The translations under genes were made by a program, and so were the position numbers. A stretch of 64,000 nucleotides of DNA, from contig NW_026729201.1 of assembly GCF_030272615.1 (NCBI RefSeq), positions 62,001 to 126,000 on the forward strand, given 5' to 3'. The notes under the pieces are model-generated. The model saw only the letters and a list, made by a program, of their open reading frames with translations. It did no database searches and was not told the origin of the DNA. Source of the DNA: Cryptomeria japonica (taxonomy: Eukaryota > Streptophyta > Pinopsida > Cupressales > Cupressaceae). Below, one piece after another: positions 12,130 to 23,862 of the stretch. The stretch's first letter is position 1, and every line of letters starts with the position of its first letter.

Positions 12130-13684
12130 TTAAATTAGTTACTGTCAAAAACAACAAACTCAGAAAACCCAATCTCAACAAAGACTTTAAAAAAAAATTC
12201 TTTCCAAAAAACAATGAGTTTTTCTAAAATTTTGCATTTTACAGAATAACCCAGAACAAGAAAATTTTCTTTCAATAAAACACCATATTGGAAAAATGAG
12301 ATTGATTTACACATATTTAACATCAAATCTGCCAAATCCCCAAACTAAATTTCAATTTAAAACTTATTTAAGAGGAGATTCATTGGAGTTTTAAACAAAA
12401 TTTCCTCAAGAATAGCCAAACCCCAAAATTTGGTTTTAATTTTTGAGAACCAATTTATACAAACAAAAATGACATCAGGAGGTTTGATAAGAGAGCAAGG
12501 AGAGTTTGAGTCTCCGATTTCAAGGCAACTCTTCCATTTTCCACACAAATAAGGATTATCTACAAACACAAACAAGTTTCTACAAAAACACCAAAAACAA
12601 TCTTTTTAAAACAAAGAAACCAATGAAATAAACCAAAGGCCTACCTGGTTCAGTAATCCTAGCAAGATTGCAGGAGAGCCCAATCCTCCAGCTCAAGAAA
12701 TTCCTTCTCCTCCCAAAACCCCCAATTTTTTCCATCCAAAAACATTTTCCAAAAAAATCAACCTCCCATATTTTTCCAAAAACCTAGGTTAAATGGGAGA
12801 AGTTTTGACCCAAGTTTTTATTTTAGATTTAAAATATTTTTATAAAAATAAATCCCCAAAAATCATTCTTTTAAACTATATCAATAAATTAAACGTGCTT
12901 TTCAATTTAAAATTGATTTTCTCATATAACTGAAATTAACCTTTCTATTTCCAAAATGCCAACAAGATTAAATGAATTCTATTTCAATTAAATTTAAATC
13001 TTTCTTTTCCAACAACATAAACATAATAAATTTAACATTAAAATTAACCATTAAATTGAACTTGCTACCAACCTGAATTGAGCAATTCAATTAATGATTA
13101 ATCACATAAAAAGGGATTTAGTCCCCAAAATACTAATGCAAAAACACACATTAAATCAAATTAAAGATTAAGGATTAATTACTTGATTTAACCACACACA
13201 AAACATGCAACCCAAGAAAGTCAACCAGATAGATGACTTGCATACCCAACCAAAGGGAATACCGATGACGACTGACGACGCTCACTTGAGCACAACTATG
13301 GTCAAACGAGGATCTTACGACCACTTAATCCAAAATCTAAGGACCAAAGATGTATACTCAACCCTGCGAATCCAGGTGAAGACGAACCTCACACCTAAGC
13401 GGTACTATACCTGCAATCTCCTACAACCAAGAGTCACACAAGCATATATATATATATATATTTAATGAAGGTGTTAGCTTGAGATTAATAACAAGAATCA
13501 GGAAAACAATTAAACTTACATAAGAGTCGATGTGAAAGCACATTAACAAGTACGCACAATAATCATAATATCTGACTACAACATTACATCATGGTAAATC
13601 AACCATCCAAGAATGCCACATAAAAAGTCAACCAAGGTCAAACCAGTTTTACAAAGCTGACTAGGGTAGGGGCACTATATAATT
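9506..13684. mobile_element. Probable solo LTR of a Ty3/gypsy element, with TAATT target duplication
   Basis: The element runs from TGTAATGCCCC at 9511 to GGGGCACTATA at 13679. The ends form an inverted repeat once two transitions are allowed (the usual ending would be GGGGCATTACA). It is flanked on both sides by TAATT (9506-9510 and 13680-13684), a 5-bp duplication typical of LTR integration. No gag, pol or second LTR copy is found inside 4,169 bp. This fits a very long solo LTR left by recombination, or a large non-autonomous unit. Internal open frames are short and unconvincing. Orientation is not determined because the ends are palindromic. Confidence 0.7.
11900..12129. other. GC-rich hairpin cluster and TTA microsatellite inside the solo LTR
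   Basis: In an otherwise AT-rich context, ACCCACATGG pairs with CCATGTGGGT, and a series of CTACC/GGTAG blocks forms nested stems between about 11945 and 12050 (for example CTACCAAAAGGTAGCAG with CTGCTAGCCTTTTGGTAG). A (TTA)n run follows at about 12098-12129. Confidence 0.7.
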
Positions 13685-14261
13685 AATATTTAAATTGTAT
13701 TTATTTCATTGGTATAGGAAAGTATTTGAATTGATTTAATTAGTTTTATTTTTAAAGCGCAAAAAAAATGAGTTAGGCATTTAAAATTTTATGAAGTACA
13801 TTTTTGAGAAAAAAATAAATTAGAAATAAAAATAAATAAATAAATTGAAAATTGGAAAAATGGCATAAAGGAAAAGAAACTTAGTTTTATTTTCATTCTT
13901 GCATTTTGGGAAAATTGGGTTGTCAAACCCTCTTCTTGAAAATTTTCAAAAATTGGTGGATTGTAATTGTTATGGATTAGATGAGCCTGAAGATTGTATT
14001 GGATTGTGAATATCAAGAGGCATTTACATTGTGTTTGGGATTCCACTTCGTCTTTTTGGATAGAATTGGAGAAATCATGATTTTAGCAAAATCAAAATGA
14101 AAGGTAAATATTGCCCATCTCTTACTTTTTTGAACTACTTTGGTGTTTGAATGGTATGCTCACCCTTAAGGTAGCATAGGTTCTTTTGTAGATTGAGATT
14201 TGAAAAAAAAAGAAGAAAAAGATTAGATGATATTAGATTTTAAATGGTTTTCCAATTTAAA
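13685..14261. other. No gene seen
   Basis: AT-rich flank of the solo LTR with no recognisable gene. Confidence 0.5.
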
Positions 14262-15170
14262 TTTTGGTGGGTGGTATAATCAAGGAGCATACTAGGGGAG
14301 AGGACCCAATAGTTGAATGCATTCTAGTTGTTGTGATAGAAGTTGTTGATTTAATACATGTACTTGTTGATTTGATACTCATACTTGTTAATTTAATGTC
14401 CAATTTTTTTGACAACATTGCACCAATGGTTGTGATTTTAAAGTTGTTATTGTTGATGATGACTACCAATAATTGAATAAAATGTACCATTAGTCATAAA
14501 ATGAATCCAATCATGTGATGCCATGTTAGCTACACAATTATTGGGGCCTCTTTTTCATGACTATTGGTCTCACTTTTTTTTGGGTTGTTTTGGACACCTT
14601 GGCAAAAAGCATGCTAATGTGGTATCATATTTGATGATGTGACTTTGAAATCTTAGTTATAAGAAGGGGACTTGCCAAGTAAGCTGCTGTAAAAAATTGG
14701 GAGTGATTTGAAATGTCCATGTAGGATATTGAAAAGCATGTAGTTAGGGTGCACAACTACTAGGTCATCTCCCCTATTATTCTTAGCAATTAACTACAAC
14801 CCTTTCATTATTAAAACTTATTTGATGTGAGTAAGCTATTTGAAATGAATATATGGCTTGTACGGTTTAGTTATTTGAGCCCTATAGCACTATGAAGACC
14901 ACAATAGAGGATCAACAATTAATATTTGGAAACCCACAATACTACTATATGTTGTTGGTTCAAACAAAACAAGTGAGTTTATTTGTTGTTTACTTCTTTA
15001 GATTTGACTTGTTTTTTAGTGGTATTTCTTTGCTTAGCTTAATCTTCTTTACTATTCTATATAATGATTTATTCTATTTAAACATCATTCACTTCAATGA
15101 TTAAACAACTAAGAGCAATTTTATGTATTATTTAGACTAAAAATGATAAATATTTATCTTGTTTTCTTAA
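14262..15170 (+). repeat. Repeat R1, copy 1, left part
   Basis: The segment from GGTATAATCAAGGAGCATAC to AATGATAAATATTTATC matches 31925-32345 by eye. It carries about 480 bp (14290-14770) that copy 2 lacks. R1 continues at 16024 after a LINE fragment. Confidence 0.7.
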
Positions 15171-15177
15171 CTAAAAA

Positions 15178-16020
15178 GAAGAAAGGTTTTTTTGTCTGCA
15201 ATGCGGCAAAAGGAATCATTTGATAGGGAAGTGAGAATTCCCCCCGAGACAAAAGACAAATATGTCTCAAAAACTTAGCCAAATCATGCAAGTAAGGAAT
15301 ATGGTCCCAAGGATGTGAGATATCTTGAACAAAATAGGTATGACGCCTTAATTAAATAGAATGAAGGAAATACTTTGGCTTGCACATAAAATGTTTTGAT
15401 GGAGGAGAAATAGATAGACAATGACATGGTGAATGACAATACCATTTTATGTGACAATCCCGATGAGCTTGTTGAGGAGTTGGATGAGGAAAAGGTAGAA
15501 GATCAACTAGACACCATTGAGGATAGATGCATCTCACAATCCATGACAAAGGCATCAAGATTTTTGAAATTGGGGCACCAAAAGAAAGGGAAAGGCAAGA
15601 AATCACTAAAAGAATTAAGGGAATGAGAAGCCACAAAAAGGAATTATACTAGCATTAAAAAGTTTCTATCAAGTAGCAAGGGAGGAGATCCCTCCCTTGG
15701 GAAACAATAAAGGTTGTCACTTGGAATGTCAAGGGTCTCAGGGCCCCTGACAAGAGACGCCTAGTCAGGCTTCAAATCTAGATAATGTCCACAAACTTTT
15801 TCTTTCTTCGAGAAACAAAATTGTCAGGTGAGGGGGGTCAAAAATTCTGGCATACTACAAATGGTGTAATGGGTTCTTTCAACAATCTATTGGATCGATG
15901 AGTGGAATTGGTATCATGTGGAAGGACAAAGAGTTAACTATGAATGTCTTGGTGGTGAATCCTAATTGGATTGCTACCAAAGAATATTCACTCTCTTTAA
16001 ACGAAGGCTTTATTGCAATT
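15178..16020 (+). pseudogene. LINE fragment: ORF1 end and 5' part of the AP endonuclease
   Basis: The left part encodes a LINE ORF1 zinc knuckle near 15195-15240 (FFVC, then after a 1-bp loss CGKRNHLIGK, with a stop in place of the last Cys, then EFPPRD). The ORF1 tail follows, rich in acidic residues and ending in a lysine-rich stretch before the stop at 15624. From about 15710 the frame KVVTWNVKGLRAPDKRRLVR is the N-terminus of an apurinic-like endonuclease, the enzyme that nicks target DNA for LINE insertion. The conserved Asn of WN and Glu of RETKL are visible, and SGIGIMWKD follows after a frameshift. Both ends are truncated, so it is dead. Flanking R1 sequence continues uninterrupted at the second R1 copy. 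Confidence 0.75.
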
Positions 16021-16023
16021 TGT

Positions 16024-16240
16024 GTATTATTAGAAAAATACATACATTAATAATAAAAAGAATGTGTAAGACAATGCCTTTCAAAACAAAAAATATTGAA
16101 AGAAACAATTTAAGTTTGAATACAACTTAATTTTTTTTACTAACTAAATTGATTTTTAATATTAATAAAATAAATTAAATATTTAAAAAAATGATGATAA
16201 AATAAATTTGGGAGGTGATGCAAACATAATCTATTCAGTA
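16024..16240 (+). repeat. Repeat R1, copy 1, right part
   Basis: This matches 32355-32640, sharing CATTAATAATAAAAAGAATG and a later GATAAAATAAATTTGG block. It resumes R1 after the LINE fragment. Confidence 0.65.
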
Positions 16241-16599
16241 TTCCTTGGACTCAAAGAATATATTTTTTATTAGAATGAGAGGGTTTCGCGTGGATTTCAT
16301 AGGCTGTAGCTATTCTGGCTCCAAAATGGCATGCCATGGCATGATGCCTCTCCAAAATCGTATGCCCTCCCATGATGCCATGAGACACATTCTGGGACCC
16401 ACCATCGGGATGACGTGGAGGTATGTTGCCATTTTACGGTTGGCAAAAAGTATTTGCACATGCCGAACATTTGTCGGCCACTCTCACGATCACGACGTCA
16501 TGAGCAACAGCATCAAGATTTAAAATTGTTTTCAGCGCACCATTTTAAAATAAAAAATCTTTCCCGCCCAACCATATCAAAAAAGAGTGTGATGTATTC

Positions 16600-17152
16600 A
16601 TTTTCCCATTTGTGACATGGAGATCATTGTAGACATTTTGGAAGTAAGGAAGTAAGTGAAGAAAATGATGTATGTGAAATATTAAGGTAGACCTATTATG
16701 CAAAATATAGGTTGAAGGGTTTATGTAAGAAGCAGAGCAGCAACCAGTACTGGATCAGGCATTATAGATGCTATTGTAAAGCAGTACAAGATATTGGATT
16801 TGTATAATCCACATTGTAAGTCAATGAGACTTTCCATTGAGCAGTGAGCTCTAGGCAGTTGGCCTTCCTGCATGTGCAGGCCCCTATTGTAAGTAATATT
16901 CTCTTATTGGCCAGTGAGTGAATATTGTGGGTCACAAATCCCACCGAGGTTTTTCCCACATCGGGTTTCCTCGTTAAATCCTTGTGTTATGGTGTGCTTT
17001 TCATGTGGATGTTCTTAATTCTATTTATTACATTATTTCTTGCATACCGATACATTGTTATAATATGTTCTGCATGTTTTAAGATAAGAAATTCTAATTA
17101 CCGGTTAGATATTGATTCACCCCCCCTCTCAGTATCTGTGGGATTCCTAACA
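16600..17152 (+). mobile_element. 3' portion of a copia-type LTR
   Basis: The sequence TGGGTCACAAATCCCACCGAGG, a later ATTGATTCACCCCCCCTCTC and a terminal CCTAACA at 17152 match the layout of the copia LTR ends elsewhere in this window (reverse of 33532-33814 and of 49876 onward). The upstream limit is not recognisable and no primer-binding site follows, so it is a truncated or solo remnant. Downstream, 17153-17586 shows nothing recognisable. Confidence 0.6.
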
Positions 17153-17586
17153 CAGATCATGGATTGTTGGAGCAAAGCCATGAAAGTAGGTATGTCGTTG
17201 AAACATGATTATTCATGGCCTGGGCGCTGTCTCACACTTCCAGAACAAAAAGACACAAGATAAAATACCATTTATCACATTAAGTCTAACTACATAGACA
17301 GAGGTTTTCAAATCCCTGTGAAGCCGCTCTCAATGAACAAATCAAGTAATGTCCTGTTTAGGGTATTTCATTTTCATTTTCTTGTTTCGATTGTCATTTC
17401 TTCGGCTATTGGGTTCAGCAACCCGAATGAAATCTATTCCTTTTCAGCTAGATGATTTATTGCAATGTAATTCCATTATGGTAAATGGGTCATGATCTAC
17501 ATTGAGTGATTTATATCGATTATAATTTTTTGGGGTTGCTTTTACTTCTGTATGGTTTAATCTGACACCATTTTGTTTTTGGCAAC

Positions 17587-17890
17587 TGTACCCAATGATA
17601 GTAACAATGAGAAGCAGATTCGCGTGATTAAGCAGAATAATAATGGTGGAAGCGTAAGTGGAAGGCTGTAGCTATTCTGGCTACAAAACCGCATGACACA
17701 TGATTTTTTTTATATATTTTTTTGTTGTCTTTGCATTTAGAAAGGAAATTTTTATTTTATAAATGTATTGGTTTTGGTCTTTTAATGGATGCAAATACTG
17801 TTATGCTTCTATTGTTGCAGGTCAAATTTCTTCTATGCCACAATCTGGACATTGTTTTAGGAATCATGAAATTCAAGTTCTTGTAAGCTT
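17587..17890 (+). other. Possible two-exon gene fragment
   Basis: An open stretch ending AATGGTGGAAGC is followed by GTAAGT at 17653, a good donor. After about 165 bp, TTGTTGCAG precedes a 63-bp phase-0 open block (17821-17883) that is followed by GTAAGC. The two blocks could be spliced in frame, but the peptide is not recognised and the upstream exon has no clear acceptor. Chance is a real alternative. Confidence 0.2.
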
Positions 17891-20029
17891 TTTTTAAAAT
17901 TAATTATAAGTATCAATTTTTTTTTATAGATTCTGACCCGTTAATTGTATAATCATGCTTTGCTATTTGGGATGCCAAAGAAGCAGCCATGAAAAGAAAA
18001 CTAGATGGGAGTAAGAAATATGGGACATAAGTGGATAAAAATGGGAGCGAAGCATATTCAAATATTTAAGCAGAGGGAATAGAAGAGTTTATGTTTTAGA
18101 TTTACAAATTTAAAAAAATATTGATACTGGTGTCTATAGGATGGAATAGAGGAGACTGAGTAGATACAAAAATGGAGTGCATAGAGAGAAAAGATGATGC
18201 ACAACTGATTTGTGGGTCAAGGTGTGGTAAGTTTGTTGGATGGAGTGCATATTATGGAGAGGTAAATACAGAGAATGGGTACAGAAAATGGAAGATTTGC
18301 TTTTTTCATTTTATATCTAGTGGCATCTTCATTTAAACAACTGTCAGATTTCTTATTTATGTGGGTTGTGTGTGACGTGGTTATTATGAGGTCCAACAAC
18401 ACAAAAAAATGTTTTTGATATGTTGTATATGATAGGCTTTTAAATGGTGAAAAGTGCTTGTAGGGGTTGAACAGTGAATTCTTGTTGTGACTTTATCTGT
18501 TTTCTCTTTTTTTTTAATGGAAGAATAAATATTGATTACATAAATGGTTTGAAAAAAGCACATTTGCAGTGGTGACAGGTTATACAATCTTATGTATTTG
18601 ATGCTTATAGATGAGTATTTGATATTGAAGATAATTTTTTTTTTATCTGATAATAAAAAGTGAATAATGACACTTGTGTTGTATTTTATGTATCTTTAAG
18701 CACAAAGAAATATAGTTGTTCTTTCTGACATTTTCTATAATCTTTTATTACTCATGTAATTGAAATAGTTTAGATTTTTTTGTTGTCTATATAATTTGGT
18801 TAAGGATAAAAATGTTGGGTAAAATTAGATTTTAGTGGCTAAAAGTTCAAATGAGACATTATATTAATATGGGCATCTCAATAGTTGAAAAATGTTTAAA
18901 AGTCATCTTATTTTCAAGAAATTGGATATAAGAAAAAATTTCAATAGTAAGGATTCAAATTACCAAATTAATATTAGTCAATTTATTATGAAGAATTTGA
19001 ATGGTAATTAAGTTTTTAATAAATAATTGAGAACTACTTGTCCAATATATCTAATATTTGTCTTTGTTGCTCTATTTTATGTAATTTTAATCTTTACCTT
19101 TGTTCATTGTTGAATGTAAATTTGTCTTGAGTCAAAATTAGTACTTAGGGTATTGAAAAAAAATCCTAGTTTGACAAAAAACCCTCCATAAAAATGGCAA
19201 TTTAGATATTGAGTCCATAATAAATTTTTAAAATATATAATAGAAATATTAAATGTTAGAACTTTAATGTTAATTATTTTTAAATCATATTTGTAAAATT
19301 TAATTAAAAATTTCAAAATTATTTTCTATAAAGCAAATTGAATAATGAATTGAAATCTACCCAACCAAAATTCTACTACCAACTATTTTTTAAAATTTTA
19401 TTTTTTTAATTTTTAATTAAAAAAGCATATCTAGAATGATTTTAGTTGCCCCAAAATTAAATTATGGGTTACTATTGTTGTCTAGCCTTGAGGGTTTGTA
19501 TTGCATGTTAAAATTCCATCAAATGGTTAAGGCTAAAACTTGTCATAGTGTTATTGTGAAGAACAAGAGTTAATTTCATAATGTCTAATATTCAACATCA
19601 TTAGATGATTAAAAATTAGACAACTTCAATTATTTTGTGGGAGAGGATAATAAATTTGAAAATAAGAATATTATATTAAATAAATATGTAAAGATAAAAC
19701 ATGAAAATAATCAATTAGATAGTAAATCGTGAATCCTTCAAAACCTAAAAAGTCATGTTTTGGGGTGTGCAAACCTCTGATACTTGAAAAGGAAGGTTGT
19801 GATACCAAACCAATCATTTGAGATGAGCGATAGGAATGTGCACTTGGAGCTGGAATTGCGTAGATAATAGATGTTGGGTATGTTGTGAAATGTAGATTAA
19901 TATAGTGTATTTTGAAACACGTTATGTTTTGAAACACATTCTTTTATAAAATTCCCTATACTTTCCTTATAATATGTGGTAAGGGGTTGCTCTTATTATA
20001 ATAAGCTTCAAAATATAGAAAGGGAGAAG
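17891..20029. other. No gene seen
   Basis: AT-rich sequence with short open frames only and no recognisable element. Confidence 0.5.
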
Positions 20030-20640
20030 GGAAGAAAGGAACGAAGATACCTAGAAAGGGGAGGGAGGGATAAGAGGAGAGATGAAAGAATAAAGAGAGA
20101 GAGAGAGGGGGGGGAGAGAGAGAGAGGGGGGGGATTAAGAAGGGATTGAGGGAGAGGTAGACATGGATGGAGTGAAAAACCTAGGGAAGGAGGAGATAAA
20201 GAGGTGAAGGAAGAGAGAGAAGAGAAGGAGAGATTTTAGAAATAGATAGGTGTAAAGGGGGAGGGAGATAGAGGGGGAGAGAGAGGTAGAGAACTAGAGG
20301 GGACAAATAGATAGATGAGAGAACCTAGATGGGGAAAGAGAGATGAGAGACCTAGATGGTGAGATAGAGGATTGAGATAGATAGAGGGGGATAGAGAGAG
20401 GTGGGTAATGAGACATGGATGTAGAGGTTGATAGGTGGGGAGGAAGGGAGTGAGAAACCTAGAGAGAGGAGAGAAAGGCGATGACCTAGATAGTAGAGAC
20501 AAAATACTAGAGGAAGACAAAATAAAAGAGTATGGGGTAGCAAGATAGACATGGGGGTATGTATAGATGGGGAGATATAGAGGGAGAGGGAAAGAAAGGG
20601 AGGGAGATACCTAGAGAGAGGAGGGATGCAAAAGAGGAGA
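20030..20640. repeat. GA-rich tract
   Basis: About 600 bp of purine-rich degenerate GGGAGA/TAGATAGA sequence. Long frames read from the opposite strand (Ser/Leu/Pro-rich) are artefacts. Confidence 0.9.
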
Positions 20641-20842
20641 GACATACTAAATCTACTCAAAATATGAACTAAGAAAGTAAATAAGCATATAATGAACTCA
20701 GAAAATAAACTTTGTCAAGATCTATTATTTTCAACTCACCTTCATGTTATGCATGAATTCTTCTTTTTTATGCTAAGTTCATCATAACTCGGATCTGGGA
20801 TATATTACAATCTTCAAACATGATAGGTTATTGTTAGGATGT

Positions 20843-21112
20843 TGTATAATATGAAGGTAACCATAAGATAACATTGTAGATTATTGATCGAATTTCATAT
20901 AACATGAAAGTTATTACAAGATAACATGATTGATTATTGACTATATTACAAAATCCTGTGAACAATCTACCATTTTTTCTTGTAAAAAACCTTCGTGTTA
21001 TACAAAATATGGTCAATAATCTATCATGTTATCCTATAGAAACCTTCATGTTATACGAAATCTGGTCAATAATCTACAATTTTGTCTCATGGTTACCTTC
21101 ATGTTATATGAT
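20843..21112. mobile_element. MITE-like inverted repeat with duplicated arms
   Basis: The left arm (about 20843-20953) and right arm (about 21004-21112) are reverse complements with few mismatches, separated by about 50 bp. Each arm holds two diverged copies of a unit of about 53 bp containing AACATGAAGGT-like and GTAGATTATTGA-like blocks. No coding sequence and no clear target duplication were found. Confidence 0.75.
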
Positions 21113-21265
21113 GGTTGCAGCTAAACTGGCTCCAAAACTGCACATCAATCAAATGAAAAGTTAATAACACGAATTTTTTCAAAAATTATAGATCATTGAT
21201 TGTGATCAGCAGATTTAACTGTGGCTTTGATCATGATCGAGATTGACAAAGATTGACTGAGGAGA

Positions 21266-21360
21266 TGGAGGGAGGGAAGGTGAGAGAGAGAGAGAGAGGA
21301 TGAGAGATAGAGGCAAAGAGAGAGTATAAGAGAGAAAGAATGGGAGAGAGAGAGAGAGAG
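21266..21360. repeat. GA-rich tract next to the fold-back element
   Basis: A purine-rich tract ends exactly where the fold-back terminal repeat begins. Its weak counterpart on the other side is GTCTCTCTCTGA at about 22578-22590. Confidence 0.85.
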
Positions 21361-22577
21361 GATTCATGGAACATTGTTTAGGCACATAGCGTGTTGATGG
21401 AAGATTCGACTAACATAGCGTGTTAGTCGCTTTTGCTGATTCGTGGAGTGCGTGGCCGCCATTTCCTTTTGCCCCGCAAAACAACAAATTTGACTAACTT
21501 AGCGTGTTAGTAGCTTTCGCTGATTCACGGGTTGTGTGACCACCATTTCATTTTACCCTGCGAAACGGTGAATTCAACTAACATGGCATGTTAGTCACTT
21601 TCACTGATTCGCGGACTGTGTGGCTGCCATTTCTTTTTGCCTTGCGAAATAACAAATTCGACTAACATGGCATGTTAGTTGATTTCGCTGATTCACGGGC
21701 TGCGTGACTGCAATTTCCTTTTGGACCGCGAAACAGCAAATTTGACTAACATAGCGTGTTAGTCACTTTCGTTGATTCGCGGATTGCATGGGCACAATTT
21801 CCTTTTGCCTTGCAAAATGATGGTTTTGACTAACATGGCGTGTTAGTCGTTTTCTTTGATTCTTGGATTGCATGGCTGCCATTTCCTTTTGCCATGCGAA
21901 ACGACAAATTTGACTAACATGGTGTTTTTGTAGCTTTCATTGATTCATGGGCTGCGTGGCCACTATTTCCTTTTGCCCCGCAAAATGGTGAATTCAACAA
22001 ACATGGCATGTTAGTCACTTTCGGTGATTTGTGGACTGCATGGCTACCATTTCTTTTTGCCTTGCGAAACAACAAATTCGACTAACATAGAATGTTAGTC
22101 AATTTCACTGATTCATGGACTGTGTGGTTGCCATTTCCTTTTGGACTGCGAAACAACAAATTTGACTATCATAGCATGTTAGCCACTTTCACTGATTCAT
22201 GGACTGTGTGGCCGCCATTTCCTTTTGCCCCGTGAAATAGCGAATTCAACTAACATAGCATGTTAGTTGCTTTTGCTCATTCGCAGACTAACATGCTATG
22301 TTTGGCAAATTCGCTATTTCATGGGGCAAAAGGAAGGTTGTGTCTATTGTTGGTGTGTAAAGCCAGAATAGACGAGTCCACCAAAATGAAATGGTGGCCA
22401 TGTAGCCTGCGAATCAGCGAAAGCTACTAACATGCTATGTTAGTCGAATTTGTTGTTTCGCGGGGCAAAAGTAAATCGCAACCATGCAGTCTGCGAATCA
22501 ACGAAAGTGACTAACATGCTATGTTAGTCAAATCTTCCATCAACATGCTATGTGCCTAAATAATGTTCCATGAATCT
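21361..22577. mobile_element. Fold-back element built from 84-bp repeats
   Basis: The terminal segment GATTCATGGAACATTGTTTA at 21361 is repeated in reverse complement at 22577, and the inverted match extends through about 85 bp of each end. The left arm holds eleven copies of an 84-bp unit, each with a core GACTAACA-(5 nt)-TGTTAGTC. Cores start at 21408, 21492, 21576, 21660, 21744, 21828, 21912, 21996, 22080, 22164 and 22248, so the period is exact. The right arm holds three inverted cores (22286, 22425, 22509), the last two again 84 bp apart. No ORF is present, so it would be non-autonomous. Flanking target duplication was not resolved. Confidence 0.85.
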
Positions 22578-23459
22578 TGTCTCTCTCTGACGAAACCTTC
22601 TTCGGTTTATTCCTCTAGTTGTTGCATCGGCCTTCAGAATGAAGTCACTTAATACTTCATCCAATGGTCCCATGACATTTAACTTTCTTTTTGATCGACG
22701 TAACTTTCACCGATTGCTTCATCGGGCGTTGGCATAGCATATTTTCCTTGCTTCTGATATTTATAGTCTCCCTGATAGATCCGCCCTCTGTGACATTCTG
22801 CCCAAAATGCATATCCTCGACAGTGTATGTTATCCTGATGAGTCTAACTCCCCTTATTTCTTGGTATCACTTTATCAGAGAGAGTCTCTCTGATAGAGTC
22901 ACCTTCTCCATTTAGTGCATCAGGTATCAGTGTAACATAAATTGGGACCTCCCAATAACCTGATGTCACCGCTATGAAGACATCACTCCATCGGTTATCG
23001 GTAAGAGCTCCATCGATAACCCCATCGAGTATTAGGATGATATTTTTTCCTCGTTGCCAATAGTGTATGGTATCCCGATGACTCCGACCTCCTATCATAT
23101 CATCACCGTAACTTGTCTTGATGGATTTCCACTTAGTCGCACCTTTTCCTACCACTCATGCTTTAGGAAACACCCTCAGCATGAGTTACTCCAATCAACA
23201 TACTCATTCCTCCTTAGGCGATCTCATCGGGATCACTTATGCCAATAAGAAAAATTTTGTAGTTTTTACAAAAGAAATCCCTCTTTATGGATGCAACTTT
23301 TAATAATCATACCGAAGAGTTTCTCCAACACCATTTACCTCTTTGCACATGATCACAACCCTGCTCTGTGCCAACCTTCCAAAAATTACTCTTGCAATGA
23401 GACTAATTGTGAAGATGAGGATTGCCAGAATGCCATCATACTCAACACTTCCCTTGAAT
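22578..23459. other. No gene seen; CATCGG-rich sequence
   Basis: CATCGG/CCGATG words recur through this stretch. A perfect small hairpin (ATCAGAGAGA with TCTCTCTGAT) lies near 22872-22893. A minus-strand frame of about 100 codons (23155-22844) has no recognised motif. Confidence 0.4.
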
Positions 23460-23862
23460 ATGCCTCCCTCTCTCTCCCATTATTTCTCTCTTAAGTCTCT
23501 CTCCTCCTTGCCTCTATCTCTCTCTCTTTCTATCCATATCTCTCTACCTCTATCTCACTATCTCTCTCTTATTCACTCCATCTCTCCTACTCAAAATTCC
23601 TCTCCATATCCCTCTCTATCTCTCTATATCCCCCTCTATCTATATCACTCTTTCCCCCCTCTATCTATTATATCTCCCTCTCACTCCCCTCCATTTTTAT
23701 CTCTTTCCATCCATATCTTTCTCTACCTCTATCTCCCTCTCTATATATTGGGCTATAATTCCCTCTCCCTCCTCCATGTTTATCTCCCTTCTCTCTATCC
23801 CTCTTTATATCCCCCCACTCTATCTTTCCCCATCTCTCACTCTCTCACTCTCTCTATCCCTT
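23460..23862. repeat. CT-rich tract
   Basis: Pyrimidine-rich CTCTCTAT/CCCTCT sequence. The long Ser/Leu/Pro frame across it is an artefact. Confidence 0.9.

Noticed and set aside
21361-22577. Direct repeats with regular spacing as a CRISPR-like array
   Set aside because: The context is plant nuclear DNA. The units are contiguous diverged 84-bp repeats with no unique spacers, inside terminal inverted repeats.
22844-23155. Minus-strand frame of 103 codons
   Set aside because: No recognised motif. The sequence is CATCGG-rich repeat DNA.
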